Shown: piece by piece, positions 34,706 through 43,508 of the stretch
How the letters are laid out: every line of letters starts with the position of its first letter
How positions within the stretch are numbered: the stretch's first letter is position 1
Origin: Actinomycetales bacterium
Lineage (GTDB): Bacteria; Actinomycetota; Actinomycetes; Actinomycetales; Dermatophilaceae
Assembly (NCBI GenBank): GCA_016715285.1
Contig: JADKAO010000008.1
Coordinates: 117,109 to 181,108 of the forward strand
Length of the DNA stretch: 64,000 nucleotides
Direction: 5' to 3'
The notes under the pieces: generated by a model
Told to the model about the DNA's origin: nothing
Seen by the model: the letters and a program-made list of their open reading frames with translations, nothing else
The model's database searches: none
Translations under genes and position numbers: made by a program

Positions 34706-35800
34706 CTAGCCGATGGCCGTAATGGCCGCGGCGACCTTGGTGGCGACTCCGGCCGGGAGCGGAGCGTAGCCGTCGTTCTCCAGAGCCTTCTGCACCGTCG
34801 GCGAGGCGAAGTGCGTGAGGAAGGACTTGACGAGCTTGGCCTTGGCCGGGTCCTTGTACTTCGAGCACACGATCTCGTAGGTCACCAAGTTGATCGGGTA
34901 GGCCCCGGGGGTCTTGGTGGCGTAGTCGAGCGTGAGCGACAAGTCGTTGCCGCTGCCCTTCTGCGCAGCCGACGCGACCATGGCGCCGACACTCTCACTG
35001 GTGAGAGCGACCGGGCCGCTGCCCGTGTTGATGGCGGCGATGCCGAGCGAGTTCTGCTTGGCGTATGACCACTCGACGTAGGTCACGCCGCCGTCTTGGG
35101 CCTTGACCGCGCTCGCGACACCGGCCGACTTCTCCTTGCCCTCGCCGACCGTGCCCTTCCACTTCTTGTCGACCTCGATGGTCGCGGCAGAACCAGCGGC
35201 GGCCTTGAGGTACTTCGTGAAGTTGTCGGTCGTACCGGACTCGTCCGAACGGAAGTAGACCTTGATCGCCGTGGCAGGCAACGTCTTTCCGGCGTTGAGG
35301 GCCGCGATGGCCGGGTCGTTCCACGTGGTGATGGCGCCACCGAAGATCTTGGCGGCCACCTCGGCGCTGAGGACGAGGCCGTCAACACCCTTGAGGTTGT
35401 AGGCGATCGCGATCGGGCCGGTCACCATCGGCAAGTTCCATGCGGGAGAGCCACATTGGGTCTCAGCCGCGGTCGCTTCTTCGGGCTTGAGTGCCGAGTC
35501 GGAGCCGGCGAAGTCGACCTGACCAGCGGTGAAGTTCTTGATGCCCGCGCCAGACCCAGACGAGTTGTAGTTGATCGTGGCGCCGGTGCACTTGGTTTGG
35601 TAGGACTTGATCGCGGCCTCGATGGCGTTCTTCTGCGCCGAGGACCCTTCGGCCTTGAGTGTGCCAGTGGGGCAGTCGGCGCTATTGCCTGACGCGCCCC
35701 CACCGGAGCCGCCGGAAGTCTGGTCGCTGCCGCAGGCAGCCAGTGCCAGGACGGCAGTCATCGCGATGGCTGCGGTGGAGGCACTGCGGATGATCGTCAC
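34706..35800 (-). CDS. pstS: Phosphate-binding lipoprotein PstS
   Basis: A 364-residue extracellular phosphate-binding protein. The GTG at 35798-35800 (VTIIRSAS) is chosen because a signal sequence with lipobox LAAC follows at once and GAGGG lies 8 nt upstream. Phosphate-binding elements are GTLKAEGSSAQ, NYNSSGSGAG, GSDSALKPEE and YFRSDESGTTDNF. The pstC start is 2 bp beyond its stop, so pstSCAB is one operon, headed by a PHO box. Confidence 0.95.
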   Translation of the reverse strand: MTIIRSASTAAIAMTAVLALAACGSDQTSGGSGGGASGNSADCPTGTLKAEGSSAQKNAIEAAIKSYQTKCTGATINYNSSGSGAGIKNFTAGQVDFAGSDSALKPEEATAAETQCGSPAWNLPMVTGPIAIAYNLKGVDGLVLSAEVAAKIFGGAITTWNDPAIAALNAGKTLPATAIKVYFRSDESGTTDNFTKYLKAAAGSAATIEVDKKWKGTVGEGKEKSAGVASAVKAQDGGVTYVEWSYAKQNSLGIAAINTGSGPVALTSESVGAMVASAAQKGSGNDLSLTLDYATKTPGAYPINLVTYEIVCSKYKDPAKAKLVKSFLTHFASPTVQKALENDGYAPLPAGVATKVAAAITAIG

Positions 35801-35897
35801 GGGGTTGTCCCTCTCGAACACGGTGAATCGGACCGGGTGCGAGTGAGGCTGACCGCCGTCGATGGCCTTGTTGTCAGCTTTCCCGCGCCCGATTCCG

Positions 35898-35903
35898 ACC
35901 ATA
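35898..35903 (-). promoter_or_regulatory. -10 element of the pstS promoter
   Basis: On the minus strand TATGGT lies 27 nt downstream of the PHO box and about 100 nt before the GTG start, leaving a leader. No good -35 is seen, as usual for response-regulator-dependent promoters. Confidence 0.4.
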
Positions 35904-35929
35904 GGGATCGCGGATGACGGGATAAGGAG

Positions 35930-35951
35930 CGGCGGTGAACCCCGTGTGAAG
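35930..35951 (-). promoter_or_regulatory. PHO box upstream of pstS
   Basis: Two adjacent 11-nt direct repeat units on the minus strand, CTTCACACGGG and GTTCACCGCCG, fit the actinobacterial PhoP consensus GTTCACC plus 4 nt. Induction of pstSCAB under phosphate limitation by the RegX3/PhoP-type regulator is expected. Confidence 0.65.
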
Positions 35952-35972
35952 AGTGCCTGACGATCGTGGAGG

Positions 35973-36929
35973 TCAGGTCACAATGCGCTCGGTGGCGACG
36001 ACCCGCGCCGAATCTCCTGCCCCTACAACGTGACACACGAGTGACTCGCCCTTGTCGAGGTTGCCGGACTGGGCGTCCAGGAGGACGGTTTCGGTGCCTT
36101 CGGCGGTCTCGAGTTCAGGGTGCACCCGGCTGACGAGTGAGCCGATCATGGTGGGAAGGACCGGCCCGTGGCCGCACACGGCGATCGGTCTCCCCGCACC
36201 GAAGAGGTCGCGCATCGCCTTGTCCACCCGCCCGGCGCCCCGCGCAGCGAATCCTTCCTCGGAGAGTCCCATCCGAGTGCGGATCGGTATGCCGGTGCGC
36301 GCGGCATACGGGATGAGCGTGGCGACACACCTCTCCGACGGAGAGGAGACCAGGGCGGCCACGTCGTAGGTGCGCAGGATGTCCGCGATGACCTCGGCCT
36401 TGCGCTCACCTTCGGCGTTCAGCGGCCGTTCGGGGTCGGGTCGACCGGTCTTCCACGCGGAGCGCGGCACCGCGCGCCCGTGCCGCACGACAATGACCGG
36501 CCGGGACTCCAGGATCCCTCGCGCATCGGCTTGTACGATCGCGCGCAACTGCTCGCGGTCATGGGAGTAGTCAAGCCGGTCGTAGGCCGCAACCGGGTCG
36601 AGCCAGGCCACTTCGTCGATTTCGTTTTCGAGTGACCCGAGCCCGCCCGTCACCGAAGCGGCCCAATAGTGGACGTGCTTGACGGTTGGGCGACCGTGGG
36701 AGTCCAAGACGCGGTATGCCGTGGGAGGCAACGGCATACCGAGTCGTACGTGCAGTCCGGTCTCTTCGAGCGTTTCGCGAGTAGCCGCAACCTGAAAGGT
36801 CTCACCCGGGTCGAGCTTGCCCTTGCTCCACGACCAGTCGTCGTACTTGGGGCGATGAACGAGCGCGACTTCGAGCACGCCGCTGCGACGACGCCAGGGC
36901 ACGGTCCCCGCGGCGTTGATTCCCGACAC
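35973..36929 (-). CDS. mutT1: NUDIX hydrolase / histidine phosphatase fusion (MutT1 type)
   Basis: A 318-residue two-domain protein. The N-terminal NUDIX box GKLDPGETFQVAATRETLEETGL (within residues 37-60) is complete. The C-terminal domain (from about residue 163) is a histidine phosphatase with VVRHGRAVP. This is the mycobacterial MutT1 architecture, which hydrolyses 8-oxo-(d)GTP and diadenosine polyphosphates. It starts GTG 6 bp after the ppk stop, so it belongs to the same operon. Confidence 0.85.
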   Translation of the reverse strand: MSGINAAGTVPWRRRSGVLEVALVHRPKYDDWSWSKGKLDPGETFQVAATRETLEETGLHVRLGMPLPPTAYRVLDSHGRPTVKHVHYWAASVTGGLGSLENEIDEVAWLDPVAAYDRLDYSHDREQLRAIVQADARGILESRPVIVVRHGRAVPRSAWKTGRPDPERPLNAEGERKAEVIADILRTYDVAALVSSPSERCVATLIPYAARTGIPIRTRMGLSEEGFAARGAGRVDKAMRDLFGAGRPIAVCGHGPVLPTMIGSLVSRVHPELETAEGTETVLLDAQSGNLDKGESLVCHVVGAGDSARVVATERIVT

Positions 36930-36935
36930 GTGAGA

Positions 36936-39900
36936 TCAGCGCCGACGTGCTTTACGGCGCTGCTTGGTGCGGTACTCCCACATGAGTTCTTGGACATCGT
37001 CGAGCGGATTGCCCGACTCGTCGAGGTGGACTCTGGTCCAGGTGCCGTCCGGACCCAACTCAAAGCGGGCGGTCGAGTCCGCCAGCCCAGTGTTGAGGAT
37101 GAAGGTCAACTCGGAGATGTGCGCCGGGTCGAGCACATGCAGCAGGGCTTCGACGCGGCGGTCGAGGTTGCGGTGCATCATGTCCGCGCTGCCGATATAG
37201 ACCTGCGGCGAGCCGCCGCCGCCGAACCAGAAGATCCGGGAGTGCTCGAGGTAGCGGCCGAGAGTGCAGCGGACGGTGAGGTTGTCGCTCAACCCTGGCA
37301 CGCCAGGGCGCAACGCGCAGATTCCGCGCACCCAGACCTCGACCCGGACGCCTGCCTGCGACGCGCGGTAGAGCGCGTCGATGAGCGCTTCGTCGACGAT
37401 GGAGTTCATCTTGAGCCGGATGTGGCCGTCGCCGTGCTCGGCGTGCCGCGCAATCTCGGCGTCGACCATCTCGATGAGTCCCGAACGGACTGTCCGCGGC
37501 GCTACCAGGAGTCGCCGGAACCGGCTCCGCGGTGCGATCCCCGACAGTTGGTTGAACAACCGGGACAGGTCCTCGCCAATCTGCGGGTCACACGTGAGGA
37601 CGCCCAAGTCCTCGTACATGCGGGCCGTCTTCGGGTTGTAGTTGCCGGTGCCGATGTGGCAATAGCGGACCAAGCCCTCAGACTCCTGCCGCACCACGAG
37701 ACACAACTTGGCGTGGGTCTTCAACCCGACGATGCCATAGACCACATGCACGCCAGCGTGCTCGAGCTTGCGAGCCCAGGAGATGTTGTTGACCTCGTCG
37801 AACCGGGCCTTAATCTCGACAACCGCGAGCACCTGTTTGCCGGCGGTCGCGGCGTCGATCAACGCGTCGATGATCGGTGAGTCACCAGAGGTGCGATACA
37901 GCGTCTGCTTGATCGCCAAGACACGCGGGTCAGCCGCAGCTTGTTCGATGAAAGCCTGCACGGACGTCGAGAACGAGTCGTAGGGATGGTGCAGCAGGAT
38001 GTCCTTGACGCGGATCGACGCGAAAATGTCACCCTGTTGCGAGCGCTCCTGAGGAGCCAGGTCGGGGTGGGTCATCGCCATCCACGGCTCGTCCTTGAGG
38101 TCCGAGCGGTCGAGGTCGCCCAGCAAGAAGAGCCCACGCAGATCCAACGGGGTGGGCAGCTTGTAGGTCTCAACCGGCGTCACGCCGAGTTCGCGGGTCA
38201 ACAGCTCAAGCACGCGCGTGTCGATCTGCTCGTCAACCTCCAGCCGCACGGGAGGGCCGAAGCGGCGCCGCGTGAGCTCCTTCTCCAGTGCGGTGAGAAG
38301 GTTTTCGGCGTCGTCTTCTTCCACTTCGAGGTCTTCGTTGCGGGTCACCCGGAAGGTGTAGTGCTCGCGGACCTCCATCCCCGTGAAGAGTTGGTCGAGG
38401 TGCGCCGCGATGACGTCTTCGAGCGGCACGAAGCGGGCCTCGTGGTCATCGCGGTGCGCGACGCCGTCATCGCTCACGCGCAGGAACCGGGGCAGCGACG
38501 GTGGCACTTTGACCCGCGCGAAGTGTTCGGTGCCGGTCTTGGGATTGACCAAGACGACGGCGAGGTTGAGCGAGAGCCCCGAAATGTAGGGGAAGGGGTG
38601 CGCGGGGTCAACCGCAAGTGGGGTGAGGACGGGGAAGATCTGCTCGCGGAACAGTCCGTGGAAGGGGACCCGCTCGGCCTCGGACAACTGTGACCAGGGC
38701 ACAATCGTGATGCCCTCGTCCGACAGTGCCGGCCGGACCTGGTCCCAGAAGACCCAGGAGTGCAGGCGCATCAGGTCTTGGGCGGTGTGGCTGATGCGTT
38801 CGAGCAGCTCACGCGGCTCGAGGCCCGCGGCCGATCGCACGGCCAGCCCGGTCGCGATCCGGCGCTTCAGACCGGCGACGCGCACCATGAAGAACTCGTC
38901 GAGGTTGTTGGAGAAGATCGCCAGGAATTTCGCGCGCTCCAACAATGGAATTCGCTCGTCCATCGCCATCTGCAAGACGCGTTCGTTGAATTGCAGCCAC
39001 GAGATCTCACGCTCGAGATACCGATCGCTGGGCATCGATTCGACCGCTTCAGCTGTCGTGGACTTGACGAAGCGCCCGCCGGCACCTCGCGTGGGGGTGC
39101 GGCGCTCAATGCCCGCGCTGATCGCAACGTGCGGGTCGCTCGGGGGCGGAGTATGGACGGGTTCGGAGACAACGGTCTCGAGGTGGACATCGGCGGTGGT
39201 CATAGCGGTTATCGTTCCACTTGGGGAGGGCCGAAGGGGAGTGACCATGGTCTCCACCCGGGCAATGGTGAAACCTAATCTGCGGTAGGTCCGGAGCGCG
39301 GCCTGGTTTTCGCCGTCGACATAGAGGATCGCGCGCGACACCCCCCGCGACAGAAGGTGGTGCAGCCCAAGGAGGGTCACCTCTCGACCCAGCCCTAAAC
39401 CTTGGTATGCCGGGTGGACGCCGACGACGTAGACCTCACCGACACCGGGGGTCGGCGTGTCGTCGGGCTCGATCTTGGTCCAATGGAAGGCGGCGATAGC
39501 GACGTCGTCGCTGGCTTCATTCTCGCGGTCTCCAGTGCGTCCAGCCTTGCCCCCAGAACCCTCCGGCACGACCACGATGAGTCCGTTGGGGTCGAACCAT
39601 GGTTGGGCCATCCTGGCGTGGAGTTCCTCCAGCCCCATCGACCCCTGTTCGGGGTGCTCGGCGAAGGCGGCGGCGTTGGTCGCAACCAAGGCTGCGGCGT
39701 CGGTCTCTGGATCGAAGGCTCGTGCGCGCAGGTCGCGGAGCAGGTTCACCGCAGGAAGCTCGCCCGCGTCGGCGGCCAGCGAGCGTTCGAGGATGAACAG
39801 CCTCCGGACCGTGGTCAGGCCACGTGCGGTAGCAAATTCCTGCCCACCACCCGCAGTGCCGTGGATCCATAACCGCACCTCGCCCGGGAGGTGTCCGAGC

Positions 39901-40193
39901 AGCGCGCTGCCGACACCACGCCGCCGCCACTGCGGCGCCACCACGAGCTCGGCTGCACTGTCGCGGGCATCGGGGAGGGTCTGCTGGGCGTACCCGACGA
40001 GGGTCGACCCGGCATACGCCAGCAGATGGCGAGGTGAGCCGGTGCGCAAGGCGAGCCGAAACGCTTCGGACAGCGGAGGTATGCCGTCACTCTCGGAGGC
40101 CTCAGCGGCGAGCGACTCGACCGCCCGGATCTGATCCTCATCCAGCGAACGGAGGGGGAGGACAGTCAGGGCTCCGGGAAGCGGTGCAGGCAT
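36936..40193 (-). CDS. mshD-ppk1: In-frame fusion of mycothiol synthase (MshD) and polyphosphate kinase 1
   Basis: One 1085-residue frame encodes two enzymes. Residues 1 to about 325 are MshD, which acetylates Cys-GlcN-Ins to mycothiol; they hold two GNAT domains (ELVVAPQWRRRGVGSALL; VYVVGVHPAYQGLGLGREV). From Met331 (39201-39203) the sequence is a full Ppk1 of 755 residues: LEREISWLQFNERVLQMA, AKFLAIFSNNLDEFFMVRV, LYRTSGDSPI, and LKTHAKLCLVVR with the phosphohistidine. Normally these are separate neighbouring genes; no stop lies between YRRLGF and Met331. Internal initiation at Met331 could still yield free Ppk1. Confidence 0.88.
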   Translation of the reverse strand: MPAPLPGALTVLPLRSLDEDQIRAVESLAAEASESDGIPPLSEAFRLALRTGSPRHLLAYAGSTLVGYAQQTLPDARDSAAELVVAPQWRRRGVGSALLGHLPGEVRLWIHGTAGGGQEFATARGLTTVRRLFILERSLAADAGELPAVNLLRDLRARAFDPETDAAALVATNAAAFAEHPEQGSMGLEELHARMAQPWFDPNGLIVVVPEGSGGKAGRTGDRENEASDDVAIAAFHWTKIEPDDTPTPGVGEVYVVGVHPAYQGLGLGREVTLLGLHHLLSRGVSRAILYVDGENQAALRTYRRLGFTIARVETMVTPLRPSPSGTITAMTTADVHLETVVSEPVHTPPPSDPHVAISAGIERRTPTRGAGGRFVKSTTAEAVESMPSDRYLEREISWLQFNERVLQMAMDERIPLLERAKFLAIFSNNLDEFFMVRVAGLKRRIATGLAVRSAAGLEPRELLERISHTAQDLMRLHSWVFWDQVRPALSDEGITIVPWSQLSEAERVPFHGLFREQIFPVLTPLAVDPAHPFPYISGLSLNLAVVLVNPKTGTEHFARVKVPPSLPRFLRVSDDGVAHRDDHEARFVPLEDVIAAHLDQLFTGMEVREHYTFRVTRNEDLEVEEDDAENLLTALEKELTRRRFGPPVRLEVDEQIDTRVLELLTRELGVTPVETYKLPTPLDLRGLFLLGDLDRSDLKDEPWMAMTHPDLAPQERSQQGDIFASIRVKDILLHHPYDSFSTSVQAFIEQAAADPRVLAIKQTLYRTSGDSPIIDALIDAATAGKQVLAVVEIKARFDEVNNISWARKLEHAGVHVVYGIVGLKTHAKLCLVVRQESEGLVRYCHIGTGNYNPKTARMYEDLGVLTCDPQIGEDLSRLFNQLSGIAPRSRFRRLLVAPRTVRSGLIEMVDAEIARHAEHGDGHIRLKMNSIVDEALIDALYRASQAGVRVEVWVRGICALRPGVPGLSDNLTVRCTLGRYLEHSRIFWFGGGGSPQVYIGSADMMHRNLDRRVEALLHVLDPAHISELTFILNTGLADSTARFELGPDGTWTRVHLDESGNPLDDVQELMWEYRTKQRRKARRR

Positions 40194-40235
40194 GGTGCTG
40201 ATTCCATCACGTGCCGTGATAGGCGCGGTGTCGAG

Positions 40236-40955
40236 TCAGGACGCGGTGGCTGAGGCGGCGGCTGCACCCTCGTCAACGTCACGCGGTCGCTCGGGGACGA
40301 AGCGATAGCCGACGTGACGCACCGTGCCGATGAGTTGGTCGTGCTCGGGGCCGAGCTTGGCACGCAGCCGTCGCACGTGGACATCAACGGTGCGAGTGCC
40401 TCCGAAGTAGTCGTAACCCCAGACTTCCTGCAGTAGCTGCGCGCGCGAAAACACCCGCCCCGGGTGCTGCGCAAGGAACTTGAGGAGTTCGAACTCCTTG
40501 TAGGTCAGGTCGAGCGCTCGGCCACGCACCTTCGCGGCGTAGCTGTCTTCGTCGATGGTGAGATCACCCCACCGGATCGGTTCGGACTCGACATCATCGG
40601 CCAGCGCGATCCGGCTCAGCGCTAGCCGCAACCTCGCGTCGATTTCGGCCGGCCCCGCGGTGTCGAGGATGACATCGTCGACTCCCCAGTCGGCCGACAG
40701 CGCTGCCAAGCCGCCCTCAGTTAGGACGGCAATGAGCGGCGTCGACATCCCGGAGGCCCGAAGCACACGACACAACGCCTTGACTTGCGCGAGATCGCGT
40801 CGAGCGTCGACGAGGACGGCATCACCGACGGGGGCGTTGACCAAGGCAGCCGGCTCGGCGGGGAGGACCCGCACGTGGTGGCTGAGCAGCCCCAGCGCCG
40901 GCAGCACTTCGGTGCTGGGCGCCAGAGCATTCGTCAGGAGCAAAAGCGAGGCCAC
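40236..40955 (-). CDS. glnR: OmpR-family orphan regulator GlnR
   Basis: A 239-residue atypical response regulator. The receiver domain has the GlnR hallmark sequences LLLLTNALAPSTEVLPALG and LTEGGLAALSADWGVDDVI; the C-terminal winged helix contains LTYKEFELLKFLAQHPGRVF and TVDVHVRRLRAKLG. GlnR controls nitrogen assimilation in actinomycetes. The GTG at 40953-40955 is preceded by TATCCT with a 7-nt gap, so the transcript is probably leaderless; longer upstream frames are antisense. It lies 42 bp upstream of mshD-ppk1 on the same strand. Confidence 0.92.
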   Translation of the reverse strand: MASLLLLTNALAPSTEVLPALGLLSHHVRVLPAEPAALVNAPVGDAVLVDARRDLAQVKALCRVLRASGMSTPLIAVLTEGGLAALSADWGVDDVILDTAGPAEIDARLRLALSRIALADDVESEPIRWGDLTIDEDSYAAKVRGRALDLTYKEFELLKFLAQHPGRVFSRAQLLQEVWGYDYFGGTRTVDVHVRRLRAKLGPEHDQLIGTVRHVGYRFVPERPRDVDEGAAAASATAS

Positions 40956-41033
40956 CCGAGAGAGGATAGGCGCGCACCCTGTCTGGCTCCCAATGCTCAC
41001 GTCCTGCCCACCGGGAAGTAAGGAGAAGCCGGT

Positions 41034-41327
41034 ATGCCGTCCGCACCCGCCCCCGCCGACGTTGTGGCGCCCGTCACTGTCCGGTTCTGGGCGGCAGCCC
41101 GTGCCGCGACGGGCCTCGAACGCGAGGCCATCGCTGTCCCCCTTGAGGGGATCGACCTTGGTGACCTCATGTCGGAGCTGACCGCACGGCATACGGAGCT
41201 CGTGCGGGTGCTTGCCGTCGCAAGTCTGCTCGTGGACGGCCACCCCCACGGCCGAGCCGCCACGGCGCAGGGAAAGGCTCTCCCTGGTGCTCTGGTTGAG
41301 ATCCTGCCCCCCTTTGCGGGCGGGTGA
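41034..41327 (+). CDS. MoaD/ThiS-family sulfur-carrier protein
   Basis: A 97-residue ubiquitin-like protein with VTVRFWAAARAATGL at the start of the fold and the C-terminal LVEILPPFAGG; the terminal GG is the thiocarboxylation site. AAGGAG precedes the ATG. It is divergent from glnR. Molybdopterin synthesis is possible, but no other moa gene is nearby, so the pathway is not fixed. Confidence 0.85.
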   Translation: MPSAPAPADVVAPVTVRFWAAARAATGLEREAIAVPLEGIDLGDLMSELTARHTELVRVLAVASLLVDGHPHGRAATAQGKALPGALVEILPPFAGG

Positions 41328-41334
41328 TGCAACG

Positions 41335-42150
41335 ATGTCCGATGTGACGTCCAGATCGAGTCGGTCCGCATCCTCCCGGATGAGTGCGTTCATGTCCGTT
41401 GACTCGACCAAACTTCCTGTCGGGGTCACGGCTACCACGATTGCCACGTGCCTCGCGCTGGGCGCGACCGCCTTCTTCGGCTCGATCCTGTATGCCGGAC
41501 TCGTCCTCGCGCTGAGCGTGGTGTTGGCTCTCGGCTGGCCCACATTGCTCAACCTCCCGCACGCATCCGGCTGCCGGATTGCCGTGATTGGCGGCGCTGC
41601 GGCGCTCACGGCTGCCGTGGTGATCCCACAGGGTGACCAGCCGCTGCGATGGTTGCCGTTGGCGTTGGCGGCGGGCATGATGCTCGCCTTCGTCACCTTG
41701 GTGCCGGGTGGACGGCTGAGTCCCCAGTTGGTGGAAGCTGCCGCAGGTGCGATGGGCGGCATCACGGTGGCGGCCTCGGGCATCGCGTTGGCACCGACGG
41801 TTGGCCGCGCCCGTGGAGCGGAGTTCGTCGTCGTGGCGCTCGCGGGGATCATCGCGGGCGCGGTTGCTGAGCTGAGTGGGCGCCATCCGAAGATCGGTGC
41901 GCTCGCGGTCTTTCCGGTGATGGTGACCGGGGGTCTCGTCGGATGGCTGATCGCTCACCTTGTTGGCGTCAACGGCATGTCCGGGTTGGGACTGGGGATG
42001 CTGATGGCGTCTTTCTCATATTCCTTGCGTCGGATGTTCGGCGCGGTGATTGGTGTCTACGAGGGCTTCGGCCAGGTCGCACTCGCGATCGCCTCGGTCC
42101 TGCTGCCCGGCATACTCGTCGTCGCGTTGGCGCAACTGTCTGGCATTTAG
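41335..42150 (+). CDS. Integral membrane protein of unknown function
   Basis: A 271-residue protein with about eight hydrophobic segments and no extensive loops. The ATG at 41335 is 7 bp after the MoaD-like gene; later Met codons (MSAFMSVDSTK) are alternatives. Glycine-rich helix ends (AAAGAMGGITVAASG; GMSGLGLGMLMASFS) suggest tight packing. No family recognised; probably co-transcribed with the upstream gene. Confidence 0.65.
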   Translation: MSDVTSRSSRSASSRMSAFMSVDSTKLPVGVTATTIATCLALGATAFFGSILYAGLVLALSVVLALGWPTLLNLPHASGCRIAVIGGAAALTAAVVIPQGDQPLRWLPLALAAGMMLAFVTLVPGGRLSPQLVEAAAGAMGGITVAASGIALAPTVGRARGAEFVVVALAGIIAGAVAELSGRHPKIGALAVFPVMVTGGLVGWLIAHLVGVNGMSGLGLGMLMASFSYSLRRMFGAVIGVYEGFGQVALAIASVLLPGILVVALAQLSGI

Positions 42151-42175
42151 CCGCGTCCAGCCCGAGACGTCCGCC

Positions 42176-42547
42176 TCAATAGACGAGCGCTTGGGCCCCC
42201 TCAGCGAGGGCAGCCTCGACGAAACTCGCGGCCCCAGCGATGTGTGCGCCGGGCAGCAGGTCAGAGTCGGTGAGTCCTCGCCGGACGGCGCACTGCGTGC
42301 ACACCGTTACCGCCTGGAGGTCCAGCAGGACATCCCGTAACTCGGCGAAGGACGTGGCATGCGGTAACGCGAGCCGCTCGGCATACAACGGGGTCGCGAG
42401 CAACGTCGCGTCCCCGGTGAGCCAGAGGCTGACCGGAGTGCCGCTCGCGGCCGCGGTCGCTGCGACCGTGAGAGCCTGGGCAGTACGTTCGAGCGATTCA
42501 AGCGTGTCGGTGCCGCAGGTGAGTTTGAGGACGAGGGAGCGACTCAT
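42176..42547 (-). CDS. DsrE-family protein
   Basis: A 123-residue single-domain protein with the DsrE/F-like fold: VLKLTCGTDTLESLERTAQAL, then VSLWLTGDATLL and the Cys pair VTVCTQCAVRRG near residues 81-90. DsrE proteins often act in sulfur transfer. The cysteines are conserved, so that role is possible here. It is divergent from the nitrobindin gene by 22 bp. Confidence 0.75.
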   Translation of the reverse strand: MSRSLVLKLTCGTDTLESLERTAQALTVAATAAASGTPVSLWLTGDATLLATPLYAERLALPHATSFAELRDVLLDLQAVTVCTQCAVRRGLTDSDLLPGAHIAGAASFVEAALAEGAQALVY

Positions 42548-42569
42548 CGGCCCAGACTACGATGACGAC

Positions 42570-43070
42570 ATGTTTGAGCTTGATCTCACCATCCCTGAGC
42601 GGCTCCGTCCCATGGCCTGGTTGATCGGGCGGTGGGAGGGCGCTGGAGTGCTCGGCTACCCCACAATCGAGTCACTGCATTACGGCCAGGAGATCGTCTG
42701 CAGCCACGATGGTCGGGGGTTCCTCGAGTGGCAATCGCGCACGTGGATCCTCGACTCCGAGTCGGGTGAGCGGTTGCGGCCCTCGGCGATTGAGTTGGGC
42801 TTCTGGCGGCCCGCCGAAGACGGTAAAGAGGTCGAGCTTCTGCTTACGCACCCGACCGGCATCGTCGAGATGTACTACGGCACGATGGATCCCGCCCGCA
42901 TCACCATCAAGACTGACGGGGTCATGCGCAGCCCGCACGCCAAGGAATACAACGCCGCATCCCGGCTCTATGGCCTCGTCGACGGTGACCTCATGTACAC
43001 GATGGACATGGCTGCAGTCGGCCAATCGCTGCAGCCGCATCTGTCGGCGCAACTCAAGCGCGTCGGTTAG
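42570..43070 (+). CDS. Nitrobindin-type heme-binding beta-barrel protein
   Basis: A 166-residue protein with the FABP-like/nitrobindin signature IGRWEGAG near residues 19-26 and the C-terminal SLQPHLSAQLKRV, whose His is the proximal heme ligand. Ferric nitrobindins bind NO and isomerise peroxynitrite. TACGAT ends 6 nt before the ATG (leaderless). fur follows 18 bp downstream. Confidence 0.88.
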   Translation: MFELDLTIPERLRPMAWLIGRWEGAGVLGYPTIESLHYGQEIVCSHDGRGFLEWQSRTWILDSESGERLRPSAIELGFWRPAEDGKEVELLLTHPTGIVEMYYGTMDPARITIKTDGVMRSPHAKEYNAASRLYGLVDGDLMYTMDMAAVGQSLQPHLSAQLKRVG

Positions 43071-43088
43071 AAAGGCGGTGGCCCGCTG

Positions 43089-43508
43089 ATGGCGGATCTC
43101 ATCGAGGTCATGCGCGCCAAGGGCATGCGGGTCACGGCCGCCAGGCGTCGGATCATCGCGGCGCTGACGCACCTCGGCCATGCCACCCCCGATGCGGTCG
43201 CCGCGGCAGTGGCCACCGACGGTGGCCCCGATCTGCCCTCGTCAACGATCTATCGCAGCCTTGACGCATTGGAGGAATTGGGCTTCGTCTCCCACACGCA
43301 CCTCGACCATCGAGCCCCGACCTACCATCTGGCCGCCCACGCGGACCATGTCCACCTTGTCTGCCTCGGATGCGGAGCAATTGACCAAATGCCTTCCGCC
43401 GCAGCTCAGGACCTGGTGGCGCTGATGCAGCGCGAACGCGGCTTCCGGGCAGACGTCACGCACATGGCGATCCACGGCTGGTGCGTCGATTGCGAGGCCG
43501 CACGATGA
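43089..43508 (+). CDS. Fur-family metalloregulator
   Basis: A 139-residue regulator with an N-terminal winged helix (LPSSTIYRSLDALEELGFV) and metal sites HADHVHLVCLGCG and CVDC, the structural zinc cysteines. It could be Zur/FurB; no metal transporter or peroxidase gene is adjacent to decide. The stop overlaps ygfZ (ATGA), linking it to iron-sulfur protein maturation, which mildly favours iron or peroxide sensing. Confidence 0.88.
   Translation: MADLIEVMRAKGMRVTAARRRIIAALTHLGHATPDAVAAAVATDGGPDLPSSTIYRSLDALEELGFVSHTHLDHRAPTYHLAAHADHVHLVCLGCGAIDQMPSAAAQDLVALMQRERGFRADVTHMAIHGWCVDCEAAR

Noticed and set aside
36669..37880. Plus-strand frame opposite mutT1 and ppk
   Set aside because: Antisense shadow of two well-supported genes.
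40956..41852. N-terminal extension of glnR to 41852
   Set aside because: It runs antisense to the MoaD-like and membrane-protein genes; GlnR homology and a promoter place the start at 40955.
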